In this document: in pieces, positions 1-8,599 of the stretch
Numbering within the stretch: the first letter of the stretch is position 1
How the letters are laid out: every line of letters begins with the position of its first letter
Program-made: the position numbers and the translations under genes
The notes under the pieces: model-generated
Database searches by the model: none
What the model was told of the DNA's origin: nothing
What the model saw: only the letters and a program-made list of their open reading frames with translations
NCBI RefSeq assembly: GCF_000772045.1
Contig: NZ_CP009754.1
Coordinates: forward strand, 1,550,001-1,614,000
DNA from: Streptomyces sp. CCM_MD2014
GTDB taxonomy: Bacteria > Actinomycetota > Actinomycetes > Streptomycetales > Streptomycetaceae
Length of the DNA: 64,000 bases
Direction of reading: 5' to 3'

Positions 1-1
1 G

Positions 2-637
2 ACCGTCACCCAGGCCGCGCAAGCCGTGCAGAAATCCGGCCTGCCGGACGCGTACGCGCAGTGGGAGAACCTGGCCACCGCGTTGCAGGCCGCCATCGTC
101 AAGACCTTCCCTGGCGCCGGGGATGCCACGGATGACAAGGACGAGAAGCCGTCGACCAGTACGACCGGCTGCGCGCCGGGCCAGGACGGTTCCGGCTTCG
201 GCCGCATCCCCGAAGGGAGCGTCCCCAAGGGCTACTCGATCCCCAAGGACGCCGACCCGAAGGCCCGTAAGGCCATCGAGTGGGCGATGCACCAGCTCGG
301 CACGCTCTACCAGTGGGGCGGATCCTGCACCAACGCACACGGCCCCGACCCCATGGGCCGCTGCGACTGCTCCAGCCTGATGCAGCAGGCGTACGCCCAT
401 GCTGGCATCACGCTCACCCGCACCACATACACGCAGGTCAACGAAGGCAAGGCTGTCTCGCCCGCTCACCTCAAGCCCGGCGACCTGATCTTCAGCCGCG
501 GTACCGCCGCACGGCCTGAGCACGTCGGCATGTACATGGGCGAGGGCCTCGTGATTGAGGCGCCACGCACCACCAAGCCGGTGCGGATCACCCCGATCAA
601 GGACTGGGACATTCTCGCCGTCCGCCGCGTCCTCTGA
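2..637 (+). CDS. C40 (NlpC/P60) peptidase, C-terminal part; 5' end outside window
   Basis: The reading frame is open from base 2, so the window starts inside the gene. The visible 211 residues hold a C40/NlpC-P60 fold: the catalytic cysteine is in RCDCSS and the histidine in PEHVGMYMG. Upstream residues (AQAVQKSGLPDAYAQWE) look like the end of a lysozyme-like transglycosylase domain, which is common in this architecture. Such VirB1/TcpG-like enzymes cut peptidoglycan so a transfer channel can cross the wall, and the VirB-type genes that follow agree. The GTG at 26 is internal to the frame and is not taken as the start. Confidence 0.85.
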   Translation, partial: TVTQAAQAVQKSGLPDAYAQWENLATALQAAIVKTFPGAGDATDDKDEKPSTSTTGCAPGQDGSGFGRIPEGSVPKGYSIPKDADPKARKAIEWAMHQLGTLYQWGGSCTNAHGPDPMGRCDCSSLMQQAYAHAGITLTRTTYTQVNEGKAVSPAHLKPGDLIFSRGTAARPEHVGMYMGEGLVIEAPRTTKPVRITPIKDWDILAVRRVL

Positions 638-775
638 CGCCGCCCCGCCCGGTGTCAGCCCGGGCGGGCCGGGCTGACGCGGCCACTTCCGTGCCCTTCG
701 CTCGCCTCTCCCTCCGCTTTCACCTTCCCGTTGGGCCTCGCCGGGCCCGCGTATGCAAGGAGCCTCGCACCACCT

Positions 776-1090
776 ATGTCCGTCCCTCTCGCAGACCGCG
801 TCATCCAGCTCGCCTACGACCCAGGAATCACGCCCAAAGGCGGCGGGCTGCCTGGCCTCGCCGTGCTGAAGAACGTGGTCAACAGCATCAACATGTTCGG
901 GATCATCGCCGTCGTCGGCGCCCTCGCCGTCTCGCTAGGCGTATGGGCCTGGGGCCACCACACCGGTGGACACCAGGCCGAGGCCAACGGGAAGAAGGGC
1001 GCCGTCGTCGCCGCCGGCGCCGCCCTCGGTCTGGGTGCCGCGAACGGCATCGTGGCCTTCTTCTCCGGCCTGGGATCGCAGGTCCACTGA
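776..1090 (+). CDS. Small two-TM conjugation protein (DUF6112-like, pilin-like)
   Basis: This 104-residue protein has two hydrophobic segments (about residues 34-55 and 73-95) separated by a short polar stretch with HHTGGHQ. The size, topology and place directly after the peptidase match the DUF6112-like proteins of actinobacterial SCO6880-type transfer clusters, which are comparable to VirB2/TrbC-size proteins. The ATG is chosen because a Gly-Leu-Val-rich hydrophobic protein follows and an AAGGAG lies upstream at 757-762, although the spacing is long. The stop shares a base with the next ATG (TGATG), so the two genes are probably coupled. The pilin-like role is inferred. Confidence 0.6.
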   Translation: MSVPLADRVIQLAYDPGITPKGGGLPGLAVLKNVVNSINMFGIIAVVGALAVSLGVWAWGHHTGGHQAEANGKKGAVVAAGAALGLGAANGIVAFFSGLGSQVH

Positions 1091-1782
1091 TGCGGAAACG
1101 CTTCCCCTCCTCTTCGCTGTCCTCGTACGGCTCGGGCTGGTCGACGAACCAGCGCATCGCGATCGGCGCCACCGTTGTCGCCGTTCTACTTGCCCTCGCC
1201 GGGGTCGTTGCCCTGCTGACCGGCGGTGGCAACAGCCAGCAGACTCCCGATGCCGCGCCACCGGCTCCCACGGGCGGCCCGTCCCACTCCGAGGCTGCTC
1301 CCAAGCCTTCCTCCGGGTCCGGGTCGGTGCCCAAGCCGCCGCAGATCGCCGAGCCGGTCGCCTACGCCAAGGCAGCGGCCCAGATGCTCTGGTCCTACGA
1401 CACCCGCGACACCAGCCGCGACCAGCAACTCGCCGGCATGCGCGCCTGGATGACCACCGAGACCAAGTACGCCGACTGGACCTCGGTCGCAGGCCAGGTC
1501 CCCGACCCCGTGCTGTGGTCACGGATGGCCGACCAGGACCAGCACGCCACCGCCCACATCACCGAAGGCCACTACCCCGGCGCGTTCAAACAGGCCCTGG
1601 CCGAGGATCCGTCCGCGATCACCGAGGCGTACATCTACGTCGTCACCGTCAACGGCAAGCAGACCCTCAGCTGGAAGAAGGGCGGCGGCGGAGCCGAGGA
1701 ACGCGCCGTGACCCTGGCCGTCCAGTGCCGCCCGAACCACGACTGCACCCTGGCCGCCATCGCACCGAGCGTCACGCAGTGA
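1090..1782 (+). CDS. Membrane-anchored VirB8/TcpC-like transfer protein
   Basis: This 230-residue protein has a short cytoplasmic N-terminus, one transmembrane helix at about residues 24-48 and a Pro/Ser/Ala-rich linker. A roughly 150-residue extracytoplasmic domain follows, containing MLWSYDTRD and a later beta-rich stretch. This layout is that of VirB8/TcpC-type channel proteins, whose outer part is NTF2-like. No specific motif proves the family, so the assignment rests on topology and on its place between a pilin-like and a VirB6-like gene. It overlaps the previous stop by one base. Confidence 0.5.
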   Translation: MRKRFPSSSLSSYGSGWSTNQRIAIGATVVAVLLALAGVVALLTGGGNSQQTPDAAPPAPTGGPSHSEAAPKPSSGSGSVPKPPQIAEPVAYAKAAAQMLWSYDTRDTSRDQQLAGMRAWMTTETKYADWTSVAGQVPDPVLWSRMADQDQHATAHITEGHYPGAFKQALAEDPSAITEAYIYVVTVNGKQTLSWKKGGGGAEERAVTLAVQCRPNHDCTLAAIAPSVTQ

Positions 1783-1818
1783 CCCGCGTCTGAGACACGA
1801 AAGAAGGAGTAACTCCTC

Positions 1819-3201
1819 GTGGGTTTCTGTGATTTCCCCCTGGCGGACAAACTGTGCGCCGTCGGCGACGCGGTGGACTTCGCCTCGGACCCGGGCAAGG
1901 CCATCGGTGACTGGATGGCGAAGTCCGCCGGTGAACTGGCAGCCGCCGCAGCCGACCTGGCCGCCGAAGCCGTCAACACCACCACCAAGGTCGATCTGAA
2001 CGCCGGGTGGTTCCGCGACAACTACGAAATGCTGTTGCCGCTGGGCCTGGTCCTGCTGGTCGCCACCTTCTGCGCGCAACTGGTCCGGGCCGCCATCAGA
2101 CGCGACGGGCAAGCCCTTACCCAAGCATTCACGGGCACCGCGTCCGGAGTCCTGTTCGCCTTCTGCGCCATCGCCCTGACCACAGTCGCCATCGAGGTCG
2201 TGGACGCCGTCAGCGACGGCCTGTTCAAAGCCGCACACCTGAACATCGAATCGGCCGTGCGCCGCGTGGTGAAGGTCAGCCAAATCGGGGCGCTGTCCGG
2301 TCTCGGCTGGCTCGTCCCGGTCGTCACCGGACTCGGCGCCGCCATCGGCGCCTTCCTCTACTGGTGCGTGATGATGGTCCGCAAGGTCGGCATCCTCGTC
2401 ATGGTCACCCTCGCGGTCTTCGCCTCCGCCGGCGGCGGCTGGGAAGTCGCCCGGCGCTGGCGCAAGGGCTGGATCGAAGCCACCGCCACCCTCGTCGTCT
2501 CCAAGCTCCTGATGACCGTCATCTTCGTCCTCGGTATCGCCGCCATGGGCAAGACCGAAGCCAATGACGGCATCGCCGCGCTCGCCGACGTCATGTCCGG
2601 CATCGTGATCATGGTCCTGGTGCTGCTGTGCCCGTACGCCGTCTTCAAATTCGTGCACTGGGCGGCCGACGGCACCGACGGCGAGTCCATCCACCGTGCC
2701 GGTGGCGCCGGGGCCCAGATCGCCAAGGCCCACGCCGAGAAGGCCGCCCGCAAGGCCGCCGCAGCCGCAGCCACCGCCGGAACCGGTGGCGCCGCAGCCG
2801 GAGCAGGTGGCGCTGCCGCCATGGGGAGTGCCGCACCGCAAGGCCCCGACGGCGGCGGATTCCCCGGCGACATCGCCACCGACCCGACCGGCGGCGAAGG
2901 CAAGGACGGTTCGCAGGGCGGTGGTACGGGAGGCTCGCCCGGCGGCGATGCCGTCAAGTCCGGCCTGGAGAAAGCCGTCCAGCCCGCGCCGACCAGCGTG
3001 TCCGACGACACCAGCGGCCAGGTGGGAGGCAGCCCTGGACCCGGCGGATCCGGCGCGCATGCCGCGTCCGGCCAGGGCGGCGGATGGCAGACCACTCCGC
3101 CGACAACGACACCGCCTCCGCAGGGCGCACCCCCGTCCTCCGGCTCACAGGACGCCGCGTCGAGCGGGTCGGCACCGCCGCCGCCTCCGACCGGCCTCTG
3201 A
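1819..3201 (+). CDS. VirB6/TrbL-like polytopic transfer-channel protein
   Basis: The 460-residue protein has a polar N-terminal region to about residue 70, then five or six hydrophobic helices up to about residue 285. A long Ala/Gly/Pro-rich low-complexity C-terminal tail follows. Polytopic inner-membrane proteins with such tails are typical of VirB6/TrbL in Gram-positive conjugation clusters. The GTG start has a strong AAGGAG at 1804-1809 with nine-base spacing. It sits between the VirB8-like gene and the SCO6880-family gene. The tail is probably cytoplasmic or extracellular and disordered; its function is not visible. Confidence 0.7.
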   Translation: MGFCDFPLADKLCAVGDAVDFASDPGKAIGDWMAKSAGELAAAAADLAAEAVNTTTKVDLNAGWFRDNYEMLLPLGLVLLVATFCAQLVRAAIRRDGQALTQAFTGTASGVLFAFCAIALTTVAIEVVDAVSDGLFKAAHLNIESAVRRVVKVSQIGALSGLGWLVPVVTGLGAAIGAFLYWCVMMVRKVGILVMVTLAVFASAGGGWEVARRWRKGWIEATATLVVSKLLMTVIFVLGIAAMGKTEANDGIAALADVMSGIVIMVLVLLCPYAVFKFVHWAADGTDGESIHRAGGAGAQIAKAHAEKAARKAAAAAATAGTGGAAAGAGGAAAMGSAAPQGPDGGGFPGDIATDPTGGEGKDGSQGGGTGGSPGGDAVKSGLEKAVQPAPTSVSDDTSGQVGGSPGPGGSGAHAASGQGGGWQTTPPTTTPPPQGAPPSSGSQDAASSGSAPPPPPTGL

Positions 3202-3282
3202 TCCCTGCCCGACGCCCGGGGGCGGGACGTGCACACCACCTCCCGCCCCCGGCCTCCACCCGCGCCTCCAGGACCCGCCCCC

Positions 3283-4755
3283 ATGACTGACCTCTTTGTT
3301 GCTCCGGTCACGGTGAAGTTCCCCCACCGGAGCCGCCGCGGCATCCTCCTCGGCCTCTCCCTGCCCCAACTCGTTCTCGTCTCCTGCACACTGGCCCTGC
3401 TGCTGCTGACGGTGATCTCCACCGGGCTACTCGGCGCCGTTGCCCTGGCACCGCTGTGGGCGGCATCCGGCGCACTCGTCGCCATCCGCCGCCACGGCCG
3501 CTCCCTCATCGACTGGGCACCGATCGTCACCCGGTACGCGCACCGCCGCCGCACCGGCCAGACCCTCTGGCTCGCCCGACCTGTCACCAGGCCCCGGCAG
3601 GACGGCCTCCTCCATCTGCCCGGCACCGCCGCTTCCCTCAAAGTCGTCACCCCCGGCGATTCCGCCAACGGAGCCGCCGCCGTCCACGACCCGCACCAGC
3701 AGACCCTGACCGCCATCGCCCGCGTCACCAGCCGTGCCTTCGCCCTCCTCGACCCAGCCACCCAGAACCACAACGTGAGCAGCTGGGGGCGCGCGCTGGC
3801 AGGTATCGCCCGCACCGGGCACGTCGCCACCGTGCAGGTCCTGGAGCGCACCGTGCCCGACAGCGGTGACACGCTCACCCGCCACTGGACCCAGAACGGG
3901 CAGCCCCAGACCCCCGTCGCCGGACAGATCTACTCCGAACTGGTCGCCTCGGCCGGCCCGGCCGCCGCTCCGCACGAGACCTACCTCGCCATCTCCCTCG
4001 ACCTCAAGGCCGCCCGGCGCCTGATCAACCAGGCCGGCGGAGGGCTGCCCGGGGCATTCACCGTCATGGAGCAGACCACCGCCTCCATCGCCCAGGCCGC
4101 CCGCAACGCCGGCCTGATGGTCACCGGATGGCTGAGCGCGCGGGAGATCGCCGCCGTCATCCGCACTGCCTACGACCCCAAGGCGCTCGCCGCGCTCCAG
4201 CAGTGGTCCGAGACCGGCCGCGCTGAGGCCGACCCCGCAGCCGCCGGTCCCGTCGTGCAGTTCGAGGAGTACGACCGCCTCGCCACCGACAGCGCGCGGC
4301 ACGCGACGTACTGGGTGGAGAACTGGCCGCGCACCGAGATGGGGGCAGGGTTCCTGCACGGGATCATGTTCACGGCCGGCGTGCGCCGCACCCTGTCCCT
4401 TGTCTACGTGCCGCAGGGGCTCGAGTCCGCACTGCGGGACGTCCAGCGCAAGAAGGCCGCGATCATCGCCGACGCCAACGAGCGCGCCCGCCGCGGGCAG
4501 GTCGACTCCGAAGAGGATTCCGTCGAGTACGCCGACGTCAAGACCCGCGAACGCCAGCTCATCGCCGGGCACGCGGACGTGGCCCTGACCGGCCTGGTCA
4601 CCGTCACCGCCGAGACCGACGCCCTCCTGGACGCCGCCTGCGCACAGATCGAGACCCACGCCGTCACCTCCGGCGTCGATCTTCGCAAGCTCAACTACCA
4701 GCAGCCGGACGCCTTCGCCCTCTCCGCGCTTCCGCTCGCCCGCACCGCCCTGTGA
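3283..4755 (+). CDS. SCO6880-family conjugation protein
   Basis: This 490-residue protein begins with a short PVTVKFPHRSRRG segment and two adjacent transmembrane helices (about residues 25-65), which is a PrgI/VirB3-like start. A long soluble region follows that carries no Walker motif. It contains blocks such as YWVENWPRTEMGAGF and GLMVTGWLSAREIA. This is how SCO6880-family proteins of Streptomyces look, and they regularly precede a VirB4-like ATPase, as here. It probably forms the membrane partner of that ATPase. ATG 3283 is preferred over the upstream GTG because a CAGGA lies about ten bases before it. Confidence 0.75.
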   Translation: MTDLFVAPVTVKFPHRSRRGILLGLSLPQLVLVSCTLALLLLTVISTGLLGAVALAPLWAASGALVAIRRHGRSLIDWAPIVTRYAHRRRTGQTLWLARPVTRPRQDGLLHLPGTAASLKVVTPGDSANGAAAVHDPHQQTLTAIARVTSRAFALLDPATQNHNVSSWGRALAGIARTGHVATVQVLERTVPDSGDTLTRHWTQNGQPQTPVAGQIYSELVASAGPAAAPHETYLAISLDLKAARRLINQAGGGLPGAFTVMEQTTASIAQAARNAGLMVTGWLSAREIAAVIRTAYDPKALAALQQWSETGRAEADPAAAGPVVQFEEYDRLATDSARHATYWVENWPRTEMGAGFLHGIMFTAGVRRTLSLVYVPQGLESALRDVQRKKAAIIADANERARRGQVDSEEDSVEYADVKTRERQLIAGHADVALTGLVTVTAETDALLDAACAQIETHAVTSGVDLRKLNYQQPDAFALSALPLARTAL

Positions 4756-4856
4756 ACCAGCAGCGCCCGTGCACGCCCTGACCCACTGCACTCCGGATCA
4801 CCCGCGACGGGACGCCCCTTCACCACCCTGCCGACCGGCAGGAAGGACCACTACCT

Positions 4857-5318
4857 TTGACCTCTCCCCCGCGCCCCGACGACGCGCACCCCTACCTCCG
4901 CGCCGCGAGCGCCGGCATCCGCCACCACACACGCGCCCTCACGCCCTCGGACGCAGACCCGCCCAGGCCCGTGGACCGTCTGCACCTCGATGTACTGCAC
5001 GCCCACCTCACCGCTCTGCTCCAGCTTCTGGACCGGCTCGCCGACCACACCCGGCCCCCGCACCCGGCCGCCGGACGTCACCTGGCCACCGCCCACACCA
5101 GGCTCTGGCAGGCCACCACCGAAGTCCACGCCGCCTTCCACCTGCTGCCCGGCACACCCCAGGCCGACGCCGAGACAAGCGCCTGCCATCCAGAGCGGCT
5201 TCCCGAGGGCCTGCCCGTGCTGACGATCTGCCAGCGCCACCTCGCCGCCGGACACGTCGTCCGCCGCAAGACCACCCCCACCGACCTCCGCCCGCACGCC
5301 ACGGCCTGCGTGCGATGA
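4857..5318 (+). CDS. Small conserved protein of the transfer cluster (DUF6238-like)
   Basis: This 153-residue soluble protein starts at TTG behind AAGGA. It is helical and rich in His, Leu and Arg, with RLHLDVLHAHLTALLQLLDRLADH and RLWQATTEVHAAF, so four-helix-like packing is likely. It overlaps the VirB4-like gene by the four bases ATGA, which points to translational coupling. Proteins of this size and composition sit between the SCO6880-family gene and the VirB4 gene in related Streptomyces clusters. The DUF6238 link is from memory and the function is unknown. Confidence 0.55.
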   Translation: MTSPPRPDDAHPYLRAASAGIRHHTRALTPSDADPPRPVDRLHLDVLHAHLTALLQLLDRLADHTRPPHPAAGRHLATAHTRLWQATTEVHAAFHLLPGTPQADAETSACHPERLPEGLPVLTICQRHLAAGHVVRRKTTPTDLRPHATACVR

Positions 5319-6862
5319 GCACCACCCGCAGAATCGAGGGGCCCCCGATGAGCCACCGGCCCGCCCGCCGCGCCCGCCGCGCGTCCGCCAGCCCGCTGTT
5401 CACCCCCCACGGCACCGACCGCGCCAGCCGCAAGGCCGCCCGCCGCCAGCTCGCCGAGGCCGCCGCAAAAGCCCGCGCGGAAGCCAGCGCCCACCAGAGC
5501 GAAAGCACCCGCCCCGAGCAGCAGATGCCCGCCCCGCTCTACCCACCGAGCGGACGTCCCGGGCCCGCCTCCGCTCGCGGGAACCGGCTAAAACTTCCCG
5601 CCCACCGCATGACCACCGCCGTCGCGGCCGGCGCCTATCCCTTCCTCGCCGAAGGCGGACTCGGCGCCGAGGGCATCTACATCGGACGCGACGTCCACGC
5701 CGAGGCGTCATTCGTCTTCGATCCGTTCGCTCTGTACGGCAAGGTCGAAGGGTTCACCAACCCGAACCTGCTGCTCGCCGGCGTGATCGGCCAGGGCAAG
5801 AGCGCGCTGGCCAAGTCCTTCGCGCTGCGGTCGGTCGCCTTCGGGTACCGCGTCTACGTCCCGTGCGACCCGAAGGGCGAGTGGACGCCGGTCGCGGAAG
5901 CCCTCGGCGGCCGGTCCGTCGCCCTCGGTCCCGGACTGCCCGGACGCCTGAACCCCCTGGACGCAGCCCCGCGCCCGGACAGCGTGGCCGAGGCCGACTG
6001 GGTGGGCGAGATCCGCAAGCGGCGCCTGCTCCTGCTCGGCTCCCTGGCCCGGACCGTCCTGGGCCGGGACCTGATGCCCATGGAGCACACCGCCCTGGAC
6101 GTAGCCCTCGACGCCGTCGTCACCCGCGCCGCCGACACACACCGCACCCCGCTTCTCGGCGACATCGCCGCCACCCTCAACAACCCGACCGACCTCGATG
6201 AGTCCGCCGGGATGATGTCGGGCCAACTCGGCGACGCAGCCCGCGACCTGGCCCACGCCATGCGGCGCCTGGTCCACGGCGACCTGGCCGGCATGTTCGA
6301 CGCCCCCTCCACCGTCGCCTTCGATCCGAATGCGCCGATGCTCACCATCGACCTGTCCCGCCTCGGCGGCTCCGGGGACGACACCGCCCTCGTCCTCGCG
6401 ATGACCTGCGCGAGCGCCTGGATGGAATCCGCCCTGTCCGACCCCGGCGGCGGCCGGCGCTGGATCGTGTACGACGAGGCATGGCGCCTGATGCGGCACG
6501 TCGGCCTCCTCCAGCGCATGCAGGCCCAGTGGAAGCTCTCCCGCGGCCTCGGCATCGCCAACCTCATGGTGATCCATCGGCTGTCCGACCTGCTCACCGC
6601 TGGCGACGCCGGATCACAGGGCCGCGCCCTGGCCGAGGGTCTCCTGGCGGACTGCTCCACCCGGATCATCTACCGCCAGGAGACCGACCAGCTCCACGCC
6701 GCAGCCTCCCTGCTCGGCCTGACCTCCGTCGAGATGGACGCCATCGCCCACCTCAACCGAGGGCGCGGATTGTGGAAAGTCGCAGGTCGGAGCTTCATCG
6801 TGCAGCACCTCCTGCACAGCCACGAATTGGCGCTCTTCGATACCGACGCCCGTATGCACTGA
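5315..6862 (+). CDS. VirB4/TraE-like conjugation ATPase
   Basis: The protein has 515 residues if it starts at ATG 5315, which overlaps the previous stop; ATG 5348 is an alternative. After a basic, disordered N-terminus of about 90 residues comes an ATPase domain. Walker A is GVIGQGKS near residue 156 and Walker B is WIVYDEAW near residue 382. The LMVIHRLSDL and ETDQLHAAASLLGL motifs are typical of VirB4/TraC-type HerA-fold ATPases. It would power assembly or transport through the envelope channel. It is shorter than Gram-negative VirB4 (about 800 residues) because the N-terminal VirB4 domain is absent or very divergent. Confidence 0.85.
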   Translation: MSTTRRIEGPPMSHRPARRARRASASPLFTPHGTDRASRKAARRQLAEAAAKARAEASAHQSESTRPEQQMPAPLYPPSGRPGPASARGNRLKLPAHRMTTAVAAGAYPFLAEGGLGAEGIYIGRDVHAEASFVFDPFALYGKVEGFTNPNLLLAGVIGQGKSALAKSFALRSVAFGYRVYVPCDPKGEWTPVAEALGGRSVALGPGLPGRLNPLDAAPRPDSVAEADWVGEIRKRRLLLLGSLARTVLGRDLMPMEHTALDVALDAVVTRAADTHRTPLLGDIAATLNNPTDLDESAGMMSGQLGDAARDLAHAMRRLVHGDLAGMFDAPSTVAFDPNAPMLTIDLSRLGGSGDDTALVLAMTCASAWMESALSDPGGGRRWIVYDEAWRLMRHVGLLQRMQAQWKLSRGLGIANLMVIHRLSDLLTAGDAGSQGRALAEGLLADCSTRIIYRQETDQLHAAASLLGLTSVEMDAIAHLNRGRGLWKVAGRSFIVQHLLHSHELALFDTDARMH

Positions 6863-6876
6863 GGAGCAAAAGGCCC

Positions 6877-7449
6877 GTGAAGCCCGATTTCCAACGCGAC
6901 CTGATACCGCGCGACGACGCGCTCCACCTTATCGGCGCACTCAACGCCATGAAGGACAAACTGCACGACGCCGCCCAGCGGTGGGAGCTGCTCGGCGAGA
7001 ACGGGCACGTTCCGGCCGCGCCGTCCTACACCGCGCTGCTCCAGCACGCCACCGATGCGCAGGACCTCTCACGCGAGGTCCTCCGCCTGGCCGACGCCTT
7101 CGCCCGGAGCCCTCACCACACCACCCGGACCGGCCGGACCGTCCTGAAGCAACTCGCCACGGCCGCGACCATCTCCAGCCACGCAGCCCCGCACTTCACC
7201 GAGACCGCAGAGGCCGCCCTGTCCCTGCCCCGGACCACCAACCCCACCGACCGGCACTACCTCACGAATCGCATGGTCATCGACCACGCCTCAGCGCGAG
7301 CCTTTCTGCGGCGTGCCTCGGAATCCCTCCGCGACGCAGCCAAGGAACTCGACGACCACCTCGGCGTCCAGCGCTTCCTTGCGCCTCTGACCCGCCGGGA
7401 GGGACCGCCGGAACCACCGCCGTCCCGGCCTGGCGGTCTCCACCGCTGA
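6877..7449 (+). CDS. Helical accessory protein of the transfer cluster
   Basis: The 190-residue protein starts at GTG behind GAGGAG (spacing ten). It is mostly helical: segments such as DALHLIGALNAMKDKLHDAA, SREVLRLADAFARS and SARAFLRRASESLRDAAKEL suggest a four-helix bundle. No catalytic motif, signal peptide or membrane helix is visible. It follows the VirB4-like gene by 14 bases, so it is probably in the same operon. The last ~25 residues are Pro/Arg-rich and look disordered. I do not recognise the family. Confidence 0.65.
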   Translation: MKPDFQRDLIPRDDALHLIGALNAMKDKLHDAAQRWELLGENGHVPAAPSYTALLQHATDAQDLSREVLRLADAFARSPHHTTRTGRTVLKQLATAATISSHAAPHFTETAEAALSLPRTTNPTDRHYLTNRMVIDHASARAFLRRASESLRDAAKELDDHLGVQRFLAPLTRREGPPEPPPSRPGGLHR

Positions 7450-7473
7450 CCGCACCAGAGCCGTGAGCTGCTC

Positions 7474-8589
7474 GTGCAACAGATCGCCACCCCGGTGCAG
7501 TCCGCCCGCAACGACCCGCAGCCCGCACCAGCCCCGAAGGACTCCTGCATCATCCCCCGCGACCCAGACTTCGAGCTCTACGACAACGTCGGCCGCGACG
7601 CCGACCAGATCCAAGCCGCCCGGTACAACCTCGCCACCCGCGGCGACTTGAAGCGGTGGGCACAACGCGACGCACAGCCCTTCCGCGCCGCGTACCCCCT
7701 ACCCGACCAGCCCTGGCCAGCGCCCGACCTCACCCCGTACCTGGACGCCCTCGCCGCAGCCCGGACCCCGGCGGAGATCGACGCGGTCACCGACCACGTC
7801 CTGGACGCCGCCGAACCCGCACTGCGCGCCCTGAGTGACTACCTCGTCGCCGCAGCACGGTGGAAGCAGGAGAACCGCGACGCGGCCAAGGGATCGCCTT
7901 CGCACCTGCTGATGACAGCGGCCAGCCGGGCGCTGTCCGCCCTCGCTCTCGCCGACGAAGCCGGTCTGAACAGGCTGCGCGCCGCCTATGACCCGGCCCC
8001 CGCCCCCGCCGCAGGAGGAACCATGGCCGCTGACGAAACGACCACTCCAGAACCCGGCCAGGTACCGCTCGCACCGCTGCCCGACCACCGCAACGTGCAC
8101 ACGCCGTGGTGGCAGGAGCTGTGGCGTCGCCACGCACACGTCATCACGCCGCTTCGGGCACGCGGGCTGCAGTGCGACATCGAATTCGGCCTCAGCACCT
8201 ACAACGTGCGCGTCTCGCTCCCCGACGACAGCTACCTGGTCATCAGTCCGCCGCACGACCCGCCCTCCGAGCGACCGCCCGGAGACCCGGAGGGCTGGAT
8301 CGCCACTCGCGAGCACCCCGACGACCCGACGCTGTTCGAGGTCATCTACGACTCGGCGCCCTCCAACGACCCCAGTGCTCCCCAACGGCCCGAAGCCCGC
8401 CACGGCGGCAGCACCCAACCCCTGATCGAGGCGATCGACCACCGCCTCGCCCAGCTCAGGCTGCTACCGCACCCCGCCTTGCCCCACGAAAACTCACACG
8501 TTCCCCCAGCCCAGCCGTCACCCCTCCCGCCACGGGTCCTCCCGCCGGCATCGCCGAAAGCCGCCCCACCGACCAGACGCACGCCCTGA
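7474..8589 (+). CDS. Accessory protein with N-terminal helical region and C-terminal beta domain
   Basis: This 371-residue protein starts at GTG 7474. Residues 30-175 are helical (YLDALAAARTPAEIDAVTDHVLDAAEPALRAL). Residues about 205-285 form a separate beta-rich domain with WWQELWRRHAHVITPLRARGL and VRVSLPDDSYLVISPP, and the end is Pro-rich. The C-terminal domain, with its DPEGWIATREHPDDPTLFEV segment, recalls the small ligand-like domains found elsewhere in this window. No enzyme motif is seen. Plus-strand position 24 bases after the preceding gene supports one operon. Confidence 0.6.
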   Translation: MQQIATPVQSARNDPQPAPAPKDSCIIPRDPDFELYDNVGRDADQIQAARYNLATRGDLKRWAQRDAQPFRAAYPLPDQPWPAPDLTPYLDALAAARTPAEIDAVTDHVLDAAEPALRALSDYLVAAARWKQENRDAAKGSPSHLLMTAASRALSALALADEAGLNRLRAAYDPAPAPAAGGTMAADETTTPEPGQVPLAPLPDHRNVHTPWWQELWRRHAHVITPLRARGLQCDIEFGLSTYNVRVSLPDDSYLVISPPHDPPSERPPGDPEGWIATREHPDDPTLFEVIYDSAPSNDPSAPQRPEARHGGSTQPLIEAIDHRLAQLRLLPHPALPHENSHVPPAQPSPLPPRVLPPASPKAAPPTRRTP

Positions 8590-8599
8590 CTTCTTCCCC

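Noticed and set aside
1519..3060. Long minus-strand open frame opposite the VirB6-like gene
   Set aside because: It is a mirror of GC-biased third positions; the Gly/Asp-rich product has no fold, and the plus-strand gene explains the stretch.
3427..4791. Long minus-strand open frame opposite the SCO6880-family gene
   Set aside because: Same reason: composition-driven antisense frame with no ribosome site or motif.
4769..5314. Upstream extension of the VirB4-like protein
   Set aside because: The extension is Pro/Arg/His low-complexity and overlaps the separate gene at 4857-5318, whose stop overlaps ATG 5315.
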